DNA of 64,000 nt from Sphingobacteriales bacterium (GTDB lineage: Bacteria > Bacteroidota > Bacteroidia > Chitinophagales > UBA2359), in assembly GCA_016711285.1 (NCBI GenBank), contig JADJTG010000012.1, forward strand, positions 124,001-188,000, in the 5' to 3' direction. The notes beneath the pieces were generated by a model. It was not told where the DNA came from. It searched no databases and saw nothing but the letters and a program-made list of their open reading frames with translations. Both the position numbers and the translations under genes were made by a program. Of this stretch, positions 16,861 through 25,465 are shown piece by piece (position 1 is the stretch's first letter; the number at the start of each line of letters is the position of its first letter).

Positions 16861-17806
16861 TTATAAACCTAAAGCTCTCATTGTTTCAACAGGAACTGAA
16901 GTACCATTGATACCTACAGCCAAGCCGTTGTCTTTTTGGAATTTCATGATAGCTTCACGGGTTTTGCTACCAATACGTTGTCAATCGGACCTTGGATCGT
17001 AGCCTTTTCCTTTCAACGCTCCTTGAATTTGACGGATAGTAGCGGCACTCATATTAGCTTCGCATACTACGCCATTCGGTGAAACCACCTACTTTTTCAA
17101 TTTGCGGCTGGTTACAGTTTTATATTCAGCAGGGAATATCTACGCTGCTAGTAGTAGCCGCTCTGTCCACGATTTGTTTAGTTACACTACGATATTCAGC
17201 GGGAATTTCTTTTCTACAGTTTTAGCCGGAGATTGTACTACTGTTTTAGTTACAGTTTTGTATTCGGCAGGTACATCTAAGCTGGTAGTAGTAGCAGCTT
17301 GTTTCAAAACTTGTTTAGTTACAGTGCGATACTCAGCAGGTACTTCTTTCAAACACCACACGCGGCAATCATCGGGATTAGCAGAAACATGGTTAGCATT
17401 TGCTTCACCACGCACCCATTTAGTAGTGGCAGGAGCTACCAACACTTGCTCAGTTACGGTTTCGTAAACAGCAGGAACATACTCTAATCTTTTCCGGGCT
17501 TTCTTTTACCATCACTTGTTCGGTTACAGTAGTATAAGTAGGAGGTACTACTTCCAATACTTTGTAGCCTTCTTTCACCAAGATTTGCTCATCTACGGTT
17601 TTGTAAGTGGCAGGCACCACATCAATTTTTTTAGATGCCTCTTTCACCAAGATTTGCTCGGTTACTGTTTCGTATTCATCGGGCATCAAACATTTAGCGT
17701 AGCACTTTCCAGGCTTCGCGTTAGGTGGCATATCATCTTGTGCATTTACACAAAAACTTACTGCCAAAGCCATCATTGACAAAGCAATTTTGTTCAGATG
17801 TTTCAT
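16861..17806 (-). CDS. Secreted peptidoglycan-binding protein with VPAxYxTVT repeats (frameshifted)
   Basis: ATG 17806 gives the signal peptide MKHLNKIALSMMALAVSFCVNAQ and then a Cys-containing segment (KPGKCYAKCLMPDEYE). Seven or so repeats of about 25 residues follow, pattern VP-x-(T/E)Y-(K/R)-(T/S)V-(T/D)-x2-(I/V)(L/M)V, the later ones interrupted by DDCRVWCLKEVPAEY. The C-terminus is a PG_binding_1 domain: SAATIRQIQGALKGKGYDP, then GSKTREAIMKFQKDNGL, ending MRALGL. Frame changes occur near 17,447, 17,185, 17,085 and 16,980. Total about 315 residues. Likely an envelope protein anchored to peptidoglycan; the repeats have no known role. Confidence 0.75.
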
Positions 17807-18020
17807 AAATAAATTGGTTTTAGCTGAATTAATAAAATAATGGTATAATATTAAAAATATATACTTATTCAAAATACAACCGCAAAGTTAAGCATCTTTT
17901 TTTAGATACATCATTAATTTTAATAAATTTTATTGAATTTGTGTAGCTTTTCAAAATACGATATAAAATATTACAAGGTTCAGGTTTATTTAGGCAAATA
18001 AAAACCGTATGCCATATCAT

Positions 18021-20455
18021 TTAATCTAACCATTGTGCGCAACTGCCGCTGCCGGATTGGTGGCTCACTTGCAGAATATTAGGAAACTCATTGATAATGC
18101 TTTCGGCGTGAGAAATGATATATATCTGTTGAAATTGCTCCTGCAAGAGGCGCAAAGCAAATAAAATCTCTTGGCGGCGGTCTTCGTCCTGACTGCCGAA
18201 TATTTCATCAAAAGCCAAAAAATTCATTGCCTGCTGTCCGCTGAGTTCGGTAATGGCTTTGCTCAGGGCAATCCGCAAACACAAATTTGCCAAATCCTGT
18301 TCGCCGCCCGAAAACCTGCTGATAGGATATGCCTTGCCGCCGTCTATGATATGAAATTCAAAGTTGTCGTCCACGCTGATATGTTCGTATTTGCCTTTGG
18401 TAATTTGGCTAAACAAAAGGCTGGCTTCGTTGGAAATAAGCGGGCTGATGCGCAGCAGGATATTGTTTTTAAATTCGCGTACCAACTCGTATAATTTTCC
18501 CAATACATCGGCTTCTTGTTGGCGGCTTTGTATTTGCTCCTGAATATGCTGCTGCTGTTCTATGGCGGCTTGGAGTAGTTTTTTGTCTCCATTCAGGCGT
18601 TCTTGCCTCACCTGAAAGCCAGAAATTTGTTGGCGCGTATCGGTGAGTTGGTTGGCGATTTCTTGTTGTTTTATTTTCAGTGCCTCATAATGTTTTGCCA
18701 CAAAATCTATTTTTTGTATATCGTTGTGCGCCGTTTGTATCATTTCTTTTCCTTTTTCCAATCGTTGTTCTAATTCGCCGATATTTTGGAGGACAAGGGG
18801 CGTATCTTTTTCGCAGCGATTTTTGTTGATGATATATTGTTGATAAGTGGGTTCAAAACGCTTATAGTTTTGTTGGAGTTGTTCAAAATACAGCTTGTCT
18901 AAGGTAAAAGCGGGCATTGTTTTAAGGTCATCTTCAATATGTTCCATTATTTTTTTTATTTCCATACCTCGCATTATCTCCTCTTGCTGTTGGCGTTGCA
19001 TTTGTACGAGTGTATTGTATTCTTTATCTTTTATGTGAATATTATTTCTGCAAGCTGCGAGGTTTTGTTCGCTTTGAAGGAGTTGTTCCTGAGCATTTTG
19101 TTTTTGTATTGTCAAGGGTTGCATTTCGGCGGCGGCGGCTTCCACTTCGCTGCGGAGGGTGTTCAGGGTGCTTTCGTACATATCGAGCAGGGGCTGTGCG
19201 CAAGTAGGGCAAGGGGCATTGCGGTTGAGCGACTGCAATTTGTCGATTTTTTGTTCGTAATCCTTTATTTTGCCTTTCAGTTGTTGTATTTGTTGGTCAA
19301 TGCTGCTGTCGTGAAGGCGTTGTTGTTGTATGGTTTGCTGCCATTGATGTTCCTGTTGGCGCAGTTGTTCCGTTTGCTGCTTCAAATCGGGTAGTGGTTT
19401 AAGCTCCTCTTTTCGTTTGGTAACAATTTCGCGCAATTCATCAAGTTGTGTTTTATGAGCGAGGAGGGTCGCCTGTTTTTTTTCGTATTCGGCTTGTTGT
19501 TGTGCTTGTTGGCGGAGTTGTTCTATTTCTTGTTTTTGTTGTAAAAATGTGTTGATGTCGTTTTGTTGGTCGGCGCATTGTTGTTGAAGTTGTTGAAGTT
19601 GCTGCGCTTGTTCTTTTTTCTTTTTTCAGTTGTTGTTGCAGGCTTTCCAAATTTGCCTCCAAACGGTTCAATTGTTGATTTGTTCATTATGGTGGCGCAT
19701 TTTTTGTTCTTCGGCTGCCCACTGCGTTTGATGTAGGCTTTGTTGTTCTTCCTGCTGACGGAGCAATTGTTGGGTTTGTTGCTGTTGTTGTTGCAAGCGT
19801 TCAATATTGGCGTTTATTTCGGCGATTTCGGTATTTTTTTGTTGCAGGGCTTCATTGCTCAACAGGGTCTCTTGTTTTCCTTTAATTTCGTTGGCGATGG
19901 CGGTTTTGTCGCTGTTGATATTTTTTTGAATAACCTCCAAACGCTCCACGCCCAGTATTTTACGCACCAATTCTTTGCGTTGTGCGGGTTTGGCAGTCGA
20001 TAGCTCGGCGAGTTCTTTTTGCCCCGAAAACACCGAACGCTTAAAAGCATCGTACTCCATACCGATTATTTTACTGATTTGTGCATTGACTTCTTTGGCA
20101 CTGCTCGCCAACAAGGTTTTTTGTTTTCATCATACAATTCTGCTTCTATCGTGCCTTTACTGAGGTCTTTTCCTCTGTATTTTCTTAGCACTTTATACGG
20201 GGTATTTCCTACTTCAAAAATAAGCAGCAACTCTACGGGAGCAGTTTCGGGTGCCATCACAGAGCGTATATAACTTTTTCATCTTCATCTTTTCCAAAAA
20301 GGCAGTGCACTACGGCATCAAAAATAGTAGATTTTCCGGTTCCATTTTTGCCGATAATGCCCACCAATCCTTCTTTGAAATTGAGTTGTAAATCAGTGTA
20401 TTGCTTATAATTTTTTGAGCGATAATTCTTGTAAAAGATGGTGATGTAAGGTGAA
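18021..20455 (-). CDS. sbcC: SbcC/Rad50-like exonuclease ATPase subunit (frameshifted; start uncertain)
   Basis: SMC-like ATPase that with SbcD opens hairpins and trims DNA ends. The N-terminus has LKNYKQYTDLQLNF and Walker A GIIGKNGTGKST (about 20,335-20,370), then SGQKELAELSTAKPAQRKELV. A long Gln-rich coiled coil is split by the zinc hook CPTC (about 19,200). The C-terminal lobe has signature FSGGEQDLANLCLRIALSKA and Walker B NFLAFDEIFGSQDEDRR, then ISHAES (H-loop). Frame changes fall near 20,420, 20,265, 20,128, 19,680, 19,620 and 19,440. The exact start is unclear because no ATG is in frame there. No sbcD is next to it. Confidence 0.88.
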
Positions 20456-20608
20456 AAAAATCAAAAACAAGTATTTGCAGCAAAGCTGCAACAAAATTAT
20501 AAAGACTTTGGTCTTTTTTAAACGATAATTGGTGTAGCAACTCATTTTTTATCAACTTTGTTGTTTCAAACGAAATTGCATTTTATTTTTAATTCAATTA
20601 ATTTTTAA

Positions 20609-21163
20609 ATGAACAGCACTAAAACATCATTTTTGGCGGCATTGCTGCTGCTGTCGGCGGTTGCGTGCAAGCAACCCTCTGCACAACACAGCGAAGAAGG
20701 TGCCGCTACCGAAGCCACCCACAATGCAGCCCCTGCCAACACACCGCCACCTGCTGCCGAGTTGAGTGCCGCCGACCAAGCCGCCGCCGATAAAGCCCTC
20801 ATTGAAAAGTACATTGCCGAAAAAGGCTTGAAAGCCAAAGCACGCCCAACGGCATTTATTATGTAATGGAACAAGAAGGCAGCGGAGGCAATCCCACCGC
20901 CCAAAGCGTCGTAAAAGTACATTATGAAGGCACTTTGCTCAACGGCTCCAAATTTGATTCTTCTTACGACCGCAATCAGCCGATAGAGTTTCCTTTACAG
21001 CAAGTAATTCCCGGTTGGCAGCAAGGTATTCCTTTTATTCAAAAAAGGCGGCAAAGGTTTGTTGATTATTCCTTCGGGCTTGGCGTATGGCAAACAATCG
21101 CCGCCGCCCATTCCGCCCAATTCGGTATTGGTATTTAAAGTAGAGTTGTTGGATTTTAAATAA
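20609..21163 (+). CDS. FKBP-type peptidyl-prolyl cis-trans isomerase lipoprotein (frameshifted)
   Basis: ATG 20609 gives a lipoprotein signal (FLAALLLLSAVAC, lipobox Cys), then an Ala-rich linker and IEKYIAEKGLKAK. The FKBP domain follows: NGIYYVMEQEGSGG, then VKVHYEGTLLNGSKFDSSYDRNQPIEFPLQQVIPGWQQGI, then KKGGKGLLIIPSGLAYG and PPNSVLVFKVELLDF, stopping at 21163. Frame changes are near 20,850 and 21,042 (A/G-rich runs). Aromatic pocket residues (Y, F, D, W, Y) are visible. It would assist folding of secreted proteins at the periplasmic face. About 185 residues. Confidence 0.92.
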
Positions 21164-21192
21164 AAGCACAACACCATTTTATTTGTTAAATA

Positions 21193-21239
21193 AAAAACCG
21201 TTTGAAAAATATTTCGTTATTTTCAAACGGTTTTTTTTT
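21193..21239. terminator. Rho-independent terminator after the FKBP gene
   Basis: AAAAAACCGTTTGAAAA pairs with TTTTCAAACGGTTTTTT, with T9 on the plus strand. It separates the FKBP gene from radC 27 bp downstream. Confidence 0.9.
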
Positions 21240-21265
21240 GCTTTTGGTAAAAAAATGAATACGCT

Positions 21266-21963
21266 ATGACGGACGAAACCCCCAAATTAGGCATCAAGCA
21301 GTGGGCAGCAGACGACCGCCCCCGCGAAAAACTCCTTGCCAAAGGCAGCGAATCACTGAGCAACGCCGAGCTTATCGCCATTTTGATAGGTTCGGGCAAC
21401 AGCCGCGAATCGGCGGTAGATTTATCGCAGCGCATTTTGCACAGCGTAGATAACGACTTTAACCAATTATCAAAATTGCGCATCAGCGACTTGTGCAAAT
21501 TCAAAGGCATCGGCGAAGCAAAAGCTATCAGTATTGTGGCTGCTTTGGAAATCGGCAAACGCCGCCAAACGGCTTTGGTGTATCAGCGACAGCAAATTAA
21601 AGGCAGCAACGATATTTATGAGCTATTTCAGCCGCTGCTGCGCGACCTGCCACACGAAGAATTTTGGATATTACTCCTCAACCGCGCCAACAAAATCATC
21701 ATCAAAGAGCGTTTGAGCATCGGCGGCATTTCGGGTACGGTTGCCGACATTAGGCTCATTTTCAAGCGCGCCCTTGAATCCAACGCTTCTTCTTTGATTG
21801 TAGTGCATAACCACCCTTCGGGCAATGTGCAGCCCAGCAACGAAGACCGCAACATCACCAAGCGTCTGCACGAAAGCGGGAAACTATTGGATATTCAGCT
21901 ATTAGACCACGTTATTGTCACCGAAAACGGATTTTTCAGTTTTGCGGATAATGCTTGCTTTGA
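21266..21963 (+). CDS. radC: RadC/MPN-domain (JAMM) protein
   Basis: The N-terminal helix-hairpin-helix part (LSNAELIAILIGSG, then LCKFKGIGEAKAISIVAALE) and the JAMM metal site H181, H183 and D194 (VVHNHPSGNVQPSNED) are intact. RadC-family proteins were once linked to DNA repair, but their activity is unresolved. The frame runs past its proper end: inserting one G at GATAATGC near 21,947 gives the usual FADNGLL-stop at 21963, while the raw frame would run to 22069 with unrelated sequence. About 232 residues. Confidence 0.93.
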
Positions 21964-22065
21964 TAAAAGATGCGGACACCAAGGCATACAAATGAAAAAT
22001 ATATCGGTAGTTTTATTCTTTAAAATGTGCAAAAATGGCTATCTTTATAAAAAATTAGCACCTTT

Positions 22066-22863
22066 ATGATTTTACTTCATTTGATGCTTTACAAGGCTCT
22101 GCTCAGTTGCCCCACTATCCGCCACAGCGCATTATTTCATTAGTGCCCTCTATTACAGAATTGTTGGCAGCTGGATTTGGAGCACGAAGTGGTGGGTATT
22201 ACCAAATTTTGCGAGCACCCTACCACTGGAAACAGCGTAAACCAAAGTGGGCGGCACAAAAAATGTATCCGTTGCCCAAGTAAAAACTTTACACCCCGAT
22301 TTAATCATCGCCAACAAAGAAGAAAATGAAGCCGAAGCTATAAGGACTTTGGCGGAGGAGTTTCCGGTGTGGGTGAGCGATATAAAAACGCTTCAAGATG
22401 CGCTGGATATGATACAGTACCTCGGCGAATTGTGCGGAAAATCGGAAAATGCGGCGGCACTTCTACAACAAATCAGCCGAGTTTTTCGGAATATCCCACA
22501 CGCCAGCCGCGCTTGCGAGCCGCTTATTTTATATGGAACGACCCCCTGATGACCGTGGGCGGCGATACTTTTATCAGTGCAATGATGGAGCGTGCGGGCT
22601 TTGAAAATATATTTGCTCCTCGTTTGCGCTACCCCGAAGTAGAAATAAACGAAGTAGTAGCACAACAACCGGCGGTATTGTTGTTTTCGTCAGAGCCTTT
22701 TCCGTTTAAAGAGCACCATACTTATCCTTTCCGCCTGATGCTGCCCAACAGCGCAACACTTTTGGTAGATGGCACTTATTTTTCGTGGTATGGCAGCCGC
22801 CTGCTCAAAGCCGCTGCTTATTTCAACAATATACACCGTTTGGCAGTGCAGCATTTATCATAA
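22066..22863 (+). CDS. BtuF-like cobalamin/metal-binding protein (ABC substrate-binding), frameshifted
   Basis: ATG 22066 with one missing T gives MIFTSFDALQGSAQLPHYPPQRIISLVPSITELL, the conserved opening of the helical-backbone metal receptor family. It continues WKQRKPKVGGTKNVSVAQVKTLHPDLIIANKEEN, the second conserved block. Later, TVGGDTFISAMMERAGFENIF and LPNSATLLVDGTYFSWYGSRLL finish the second lobe. Frame changes are near 22,078, 22,165, 22,240 and 22,500. No signal peptide is visible, which is common for this Bacteroidota subfamily. It probably binds cobalamin, but the ligand is not proven. Confidence 0.82.
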
Positions 22864-22924
22864 ATGATACCATACAATAAAGCCGAAAAATTCCCAAATC
22901 ATTAGAGCACATCAATTTTATTTT

Positions 22925-22964
22925 ATCCGTAGTATGGTATTCTAAAACTATACTACGGATTTTT
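22925..22964 (+). terminator. Rho-independent terminator of the BtuF-like gene
   Basis: ATCCGTAGTAT pairs with ATACTACGGAT around a 15-base loop, followed by TTTTT. Confidence 0.85.
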
Positions 22965-23127
22965 AATATTTAACCATTATTACACCTTCTTTCACAATAT
23001 CACTTTGTTGTTTTATCATATTTACCCGTGCTCATTGTAAAAAAAAGAAGACAATGAAGTATCTATTCTTATGAAGTGGAATTTTTTTAGTATAAATAAT
23101 AAAAATACACCGGCAGTAAAAAAAAGA

Positions 23128-23169
23128 AACGGCAGCGTATAGTAATATAATACACTGCCGTTTTTTTTT
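23128..23169 (-). terminator. Rho-independent terminator of the ars operon
   Basis: AACGGCAG pairs with CTGCCGTT. On the minus strand it is followed by a T-rich run. It lies 48 bp beyond the arsC stop. Confidence 0.8.
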
Positions 23170-23216
23170 AGGCTGATTTTGACAAAAACCTTTGTTTCTT
23201 TTCGGATATATATTCT

Positions 23217-23636
23217 CTACAAATAGGTATCTACAAAACGTTGGCACTCGGCTTTTATTTGTGCTCTTACCTGCCTGAATTGCTCATAAATTGCTACTTC
23301 TGTGCCTATTGCCTTAGCCGGATCGGGAAAATTGTAATGGATTTTTTTTGCTTTTGTTGAAAAAAAAGGACATCTTTCTTTTGCATTATCACAAACGGTA
23401 ATAACAAAATCAAAATCTACACCAATATATTCTTCCACGTTGTTGGAGGTATGATGCGAAATATCAATCCCATCTTCTTCTATGAGCAATAGCTCTGGGA
23501 TTCACGCCGTGCGTTTCTACTCCGGCACTATACACCTCCGCCCTATCGCCTGCAAAAGTCGCAAATACGCCTCTGCTATCTGGCTTCTGCAACTGTTGCC
23601 CGTACAAAGTACCAATATTTTCTTTTTATTATCCAT
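23217..23636 (-). CDS. arsC: Arsenate reductase ArsC, low-molecular-weight phosphatase type (frameshifted)
   Basis: ATG 23636 gives MDNKKKILVLCTGNSCRSQIAEAYL with the CX5R P-loop (CTGNSCR) of LMW-PTPase-type arsenate reductases. After frame changes near 23,555 and 23,500 the protein continues LIEEDGIDISHHTSNNVEEY, then FVITVCDNAKERCPFF, which holds the two resolving Cys, and FPDPAKA with the catalytic Asp loop. About 138 residues, the normal size. It reduces arsenate to arsenite, probably coupled to thioredoxin. It is the third gene of arsR-arsM-arsC, 63 bp after arsM. Confidence 0.92.
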
Positions 23637-23699
23637 TTTGGGATTCTTCGTTATTTTTCATCAAACACAAGCAAAAATTCCCGCCGCCATTGCAAAATT

Positions 23700-24533
23700 T
23701 TAACAGCAATCGGGTTGGCAGCAACTTGATTGTTTTTCGGCATAAACAGTGATGCTGTAAATGATATTTTTGTTGGAATGATAAATGGCGATTTCTTCAT
23801 CATTGAGATAATTTTTCAGAATATCATCGGGTACTACAATCAATTTTTCTTTTTGAAGGGTGATGTTTTTAAATCCGGTATTTTGTATAATTTGCAGGTA
23901 ATCGTCTTTGGCGATGGCACTGGCTACGCAACCTGCATACATTTCGGCGGCATTTTTGATATTTGCAGGCAACTCGCCGGTAAGCACAATATCCGAAATA
24001 CTGAAATGTCCGCCGTTTTTCAGAATACGATACACTTCGCCAAAGGCTTTGGGCTTGTCGGGCACTAAGTTCATCACACAATTACTTACCACCACATCGG
24101 CTACATTGGCACTAACCGGAATTTTTTCAATATCGCCATACCTAAATTCCACATTGTTGTAGCCCAATTTTTCGGCGTTGGCTCGTGCCTTTTCTATCAT
24201 CGCCTCCGTAAAATCGATGCCTATTACTTTGCCGTTTTCGCCGGTTTCGTGGCGTGCCACAAAGCAGTCGTTTCCTGCACCGCTGCCCAAATCCACCACT
24301 GTATCGCCCTTTCTGATTTTTGCAAATTCGGTGGGCAAACCGCAACCCAATTTTAAATCGGCAGCTGCATGGTAGCCGTCCAAATGCTCATATTCATCGT
24401 TCATAATATTATATACTTCGGTGCTGCAAGCTCCGCTGCCACAGCAGGAAGCAGCATTGACGGCTTGGTCTTGTAAAGCAATTTCGCTGTATTTTTGCTT
24501 TACCATCTCTTTGATTTCTTCGTTATTTTGCAT
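23700..24533 (-). CDS. arsM: Arsenite S-adenosylmethionine methyltransferase ArsM
   Basis: 277 residues, intact. It methylates As(III) stepwise with SAM. The N-terminal arsenic-binding Cys residues are in AASCCGSGACSTE (C30, C31, C36). The SAM motif is VVDLGSGAGNDCFVA (about 79-93) with motif II GIDFTEAMIEKA. The conserved Cys in VVSNCVMNLVPDKP is the next As ligand, and YAGCVASAIAKDDY holds the fourth. The C-terminus carries an extra Cys cluster (SSCCQPDCC), perhaps a metal-binding tail. It follows arsR by 30 bp and shares its promoter. Confidence 0.96.
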   Translation of the reverse strand: MQNNEEIKEMVKQKYSEIALQDQAVNAASCCGSGACSTEVYNIMNDEYEHLDGYHAAADLKLGCGLPTEFAKIRKGDTVVDLGSGAGNDCFVARHETGENGKVIGIDFTEAMIEKARANAEKLGYNNVEFRYGDIEKIPVSANVADVVVSNCVMNLVPDKPKAFGEVYRILKNGGHFSISDIVLTGELPANIKNAAEMYAGCVASAIAKDDYLQIIQNTGFKNITLQKEKLIVVPDDILKNYLNDEEIAIYHSNKNIIYSITVYAEKQSSCCQPDCC

Positions 24534-24563
24534 GGAAAATATGTTTTTTTTATTTTGAATGAA

Positions 24564-24893
24564 TTAACAACATTTTTTTCTGTTTAAAATTTGCTCATAT
24601 AATTGTGTTATATACTCCTGCAATTGTTGCAAGGTATTTTCATCTACACAATAACAAATAGCATTGCCTTCAATATTTCCTTTAATGATGTTCGCATTTT
24701 TAAGCTCCCGCAAATGCTGCGACACGGTAGGCTGCGCCAAAGGCAATTCGTTTACAATATCGCCGCAAATGCAAGTATCCACACTGAGCAAATACTCAAT
24801 AATGGCAATGCGGGCAGGGTGTCCGAGTGCTTTGGCAATATTGGCTACACGGTTTTGGCTTTCGGTAAAATGTTCAGTTTTGCTTGCGCCCAT
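24564..24893 (-). CDS. arsR: ArsR-family metalloregulator
   Basis: 109 residues, winged HTH (LGHPARIAIIEYLL, then LPLAQPTVSQHLRELKNANIIKG). The sensor Cys pair is C41-x-C43 in DTCICGDIV, just before the recognition helix region as in ArsR-type As(III) sensors. An extra Cys pair ends the protein (KKCC). It should repress arsR-arsM-arsC and release DNA on binding arsenite. A perfect 14-bp palindrome lies 15 bp upstream. Confidence 0.94.
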   Translation of the reverse strand: MGASKTEHFTESQNRVANIAKALGHPARIAIIEYLLSVDTCICGDIVNELPLAQPTVSQHLRELKNANIIKGNIEGNAICYCVDENTLQQLQEYITQLYEQILNRKKCC

Positions 24894-24907
24894 TGTATTA
24901 TTAGTTT

Positions 24908-24921
24908 AATATTGCAATATT
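24908..24921. promoter_or_regulatory. Candidate ArsR operator
   Basis: AATATTGCAATATT is a perfect 14-bp palindrome 15 bp upstream of the arsR start, in the promoter zone. AT-rich ATTGCAAT-type palindromes are usual for ArsR/SmtB regulators. Confidence 0.55.
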
Positions 24922-25013
24922 GCGATAAAGTTTACACATCTCCAATTTTTTTTACCCTTTTTATTCATCATTCAAATTCTGAACTTCCTTTTTATAGCCA
25001 TACCTATCGTTTT

Positions 25014-25240
25014 CGTAGGTTCACCTACCTTTTTGGTAGGTACTACCTTGCTTTTGGGTAGGTGCTCTTTGCCTTTTCGTAGGTTCACCTACCTTTTTGG
25101 TAGGTACTACCTTGCTTTTGGGTAGGTGCTCTTTGCCTTTTCGTAGGTTCACCTACCTTTTTGGTAGGTACTACCTTACTTTTGGGTAGGTGCTCTTTGC
25201 GTTTTGTAGGTTCACCTACCTTTTTTGGTAGGTGATGCTT
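25014..25240. repeat. Tandem array, 64-bp unit, about 3.6 copies, built of GTAGGT/ACCTAC palindromes
   Basis: Units begin at 25014, 25078, 25142 and 25205, nearly identical (the last diverges and is truncated). Each unit contains GTAGGTTCACCTAC (palindrome), ACCTACC-T5-GGTAGGT (stem) and GGTAGGTACTACC (palindrome). It lies about 120 bp upstream of arsR and between arsR and the 3' end of the SBBP/PKD gene. No protein-coding frame explains it. Confidence 0.9.
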
Positions 25241-25385
25241 TGCTGGAGATAAGTACACTTAGATTCTTTATTTTTTCTATAAAAAATTTAGCATATAACG
25301 CCATTACAATAAAACAATCTATTAATTGCGTGTTCCTGATGCGGGTTTTCTCGAATAAAAATCGGAGAGCAACAGAAAAAAAAAA

Positions 25386-25429
25386 AAGCAAAAGCGGCAG
25401 ATCTTATGAAATCTGCCGCTTTGCTTTGT
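25386..25429 (-). terminator. Rho-independent terminator of the SBBP/PKD gene
   Basis: GCAAAAGCGGCAGAT and ATCTGCCGCTTTGC form a long stem with a short loop. On the minus strand a T-rich run follows. It lies 37 bp after the stop at 25466. Confidence 0.9.
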
Positions 25430-25465
25430 AATGAAATTGTGTTATGGTTTATAAAAATGGCTGTA

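Larger units (their letters stand above)
22864..23216. other. Intergenic region with two convergent terminators (353 bp)
   Basis: It holds the terminator of the BtuF-like gene (22925-22964), that of arsC (23128-23169) and AT-rich DNA between them. No other gene-like ORF was seen. Confidence 0.6.

Noticed and set aside
21964..22069. C-terminal extension of RadC beyond FADN
   Set aside because: The extension arises from one missing G; the family ends at FADNGLL-stop and the extra residues have no similarity to it.
25014..25240. CRISPR array
   Set aside because: The whole 64-bp unit is repeated; there are no variable spacers and no cas genes.
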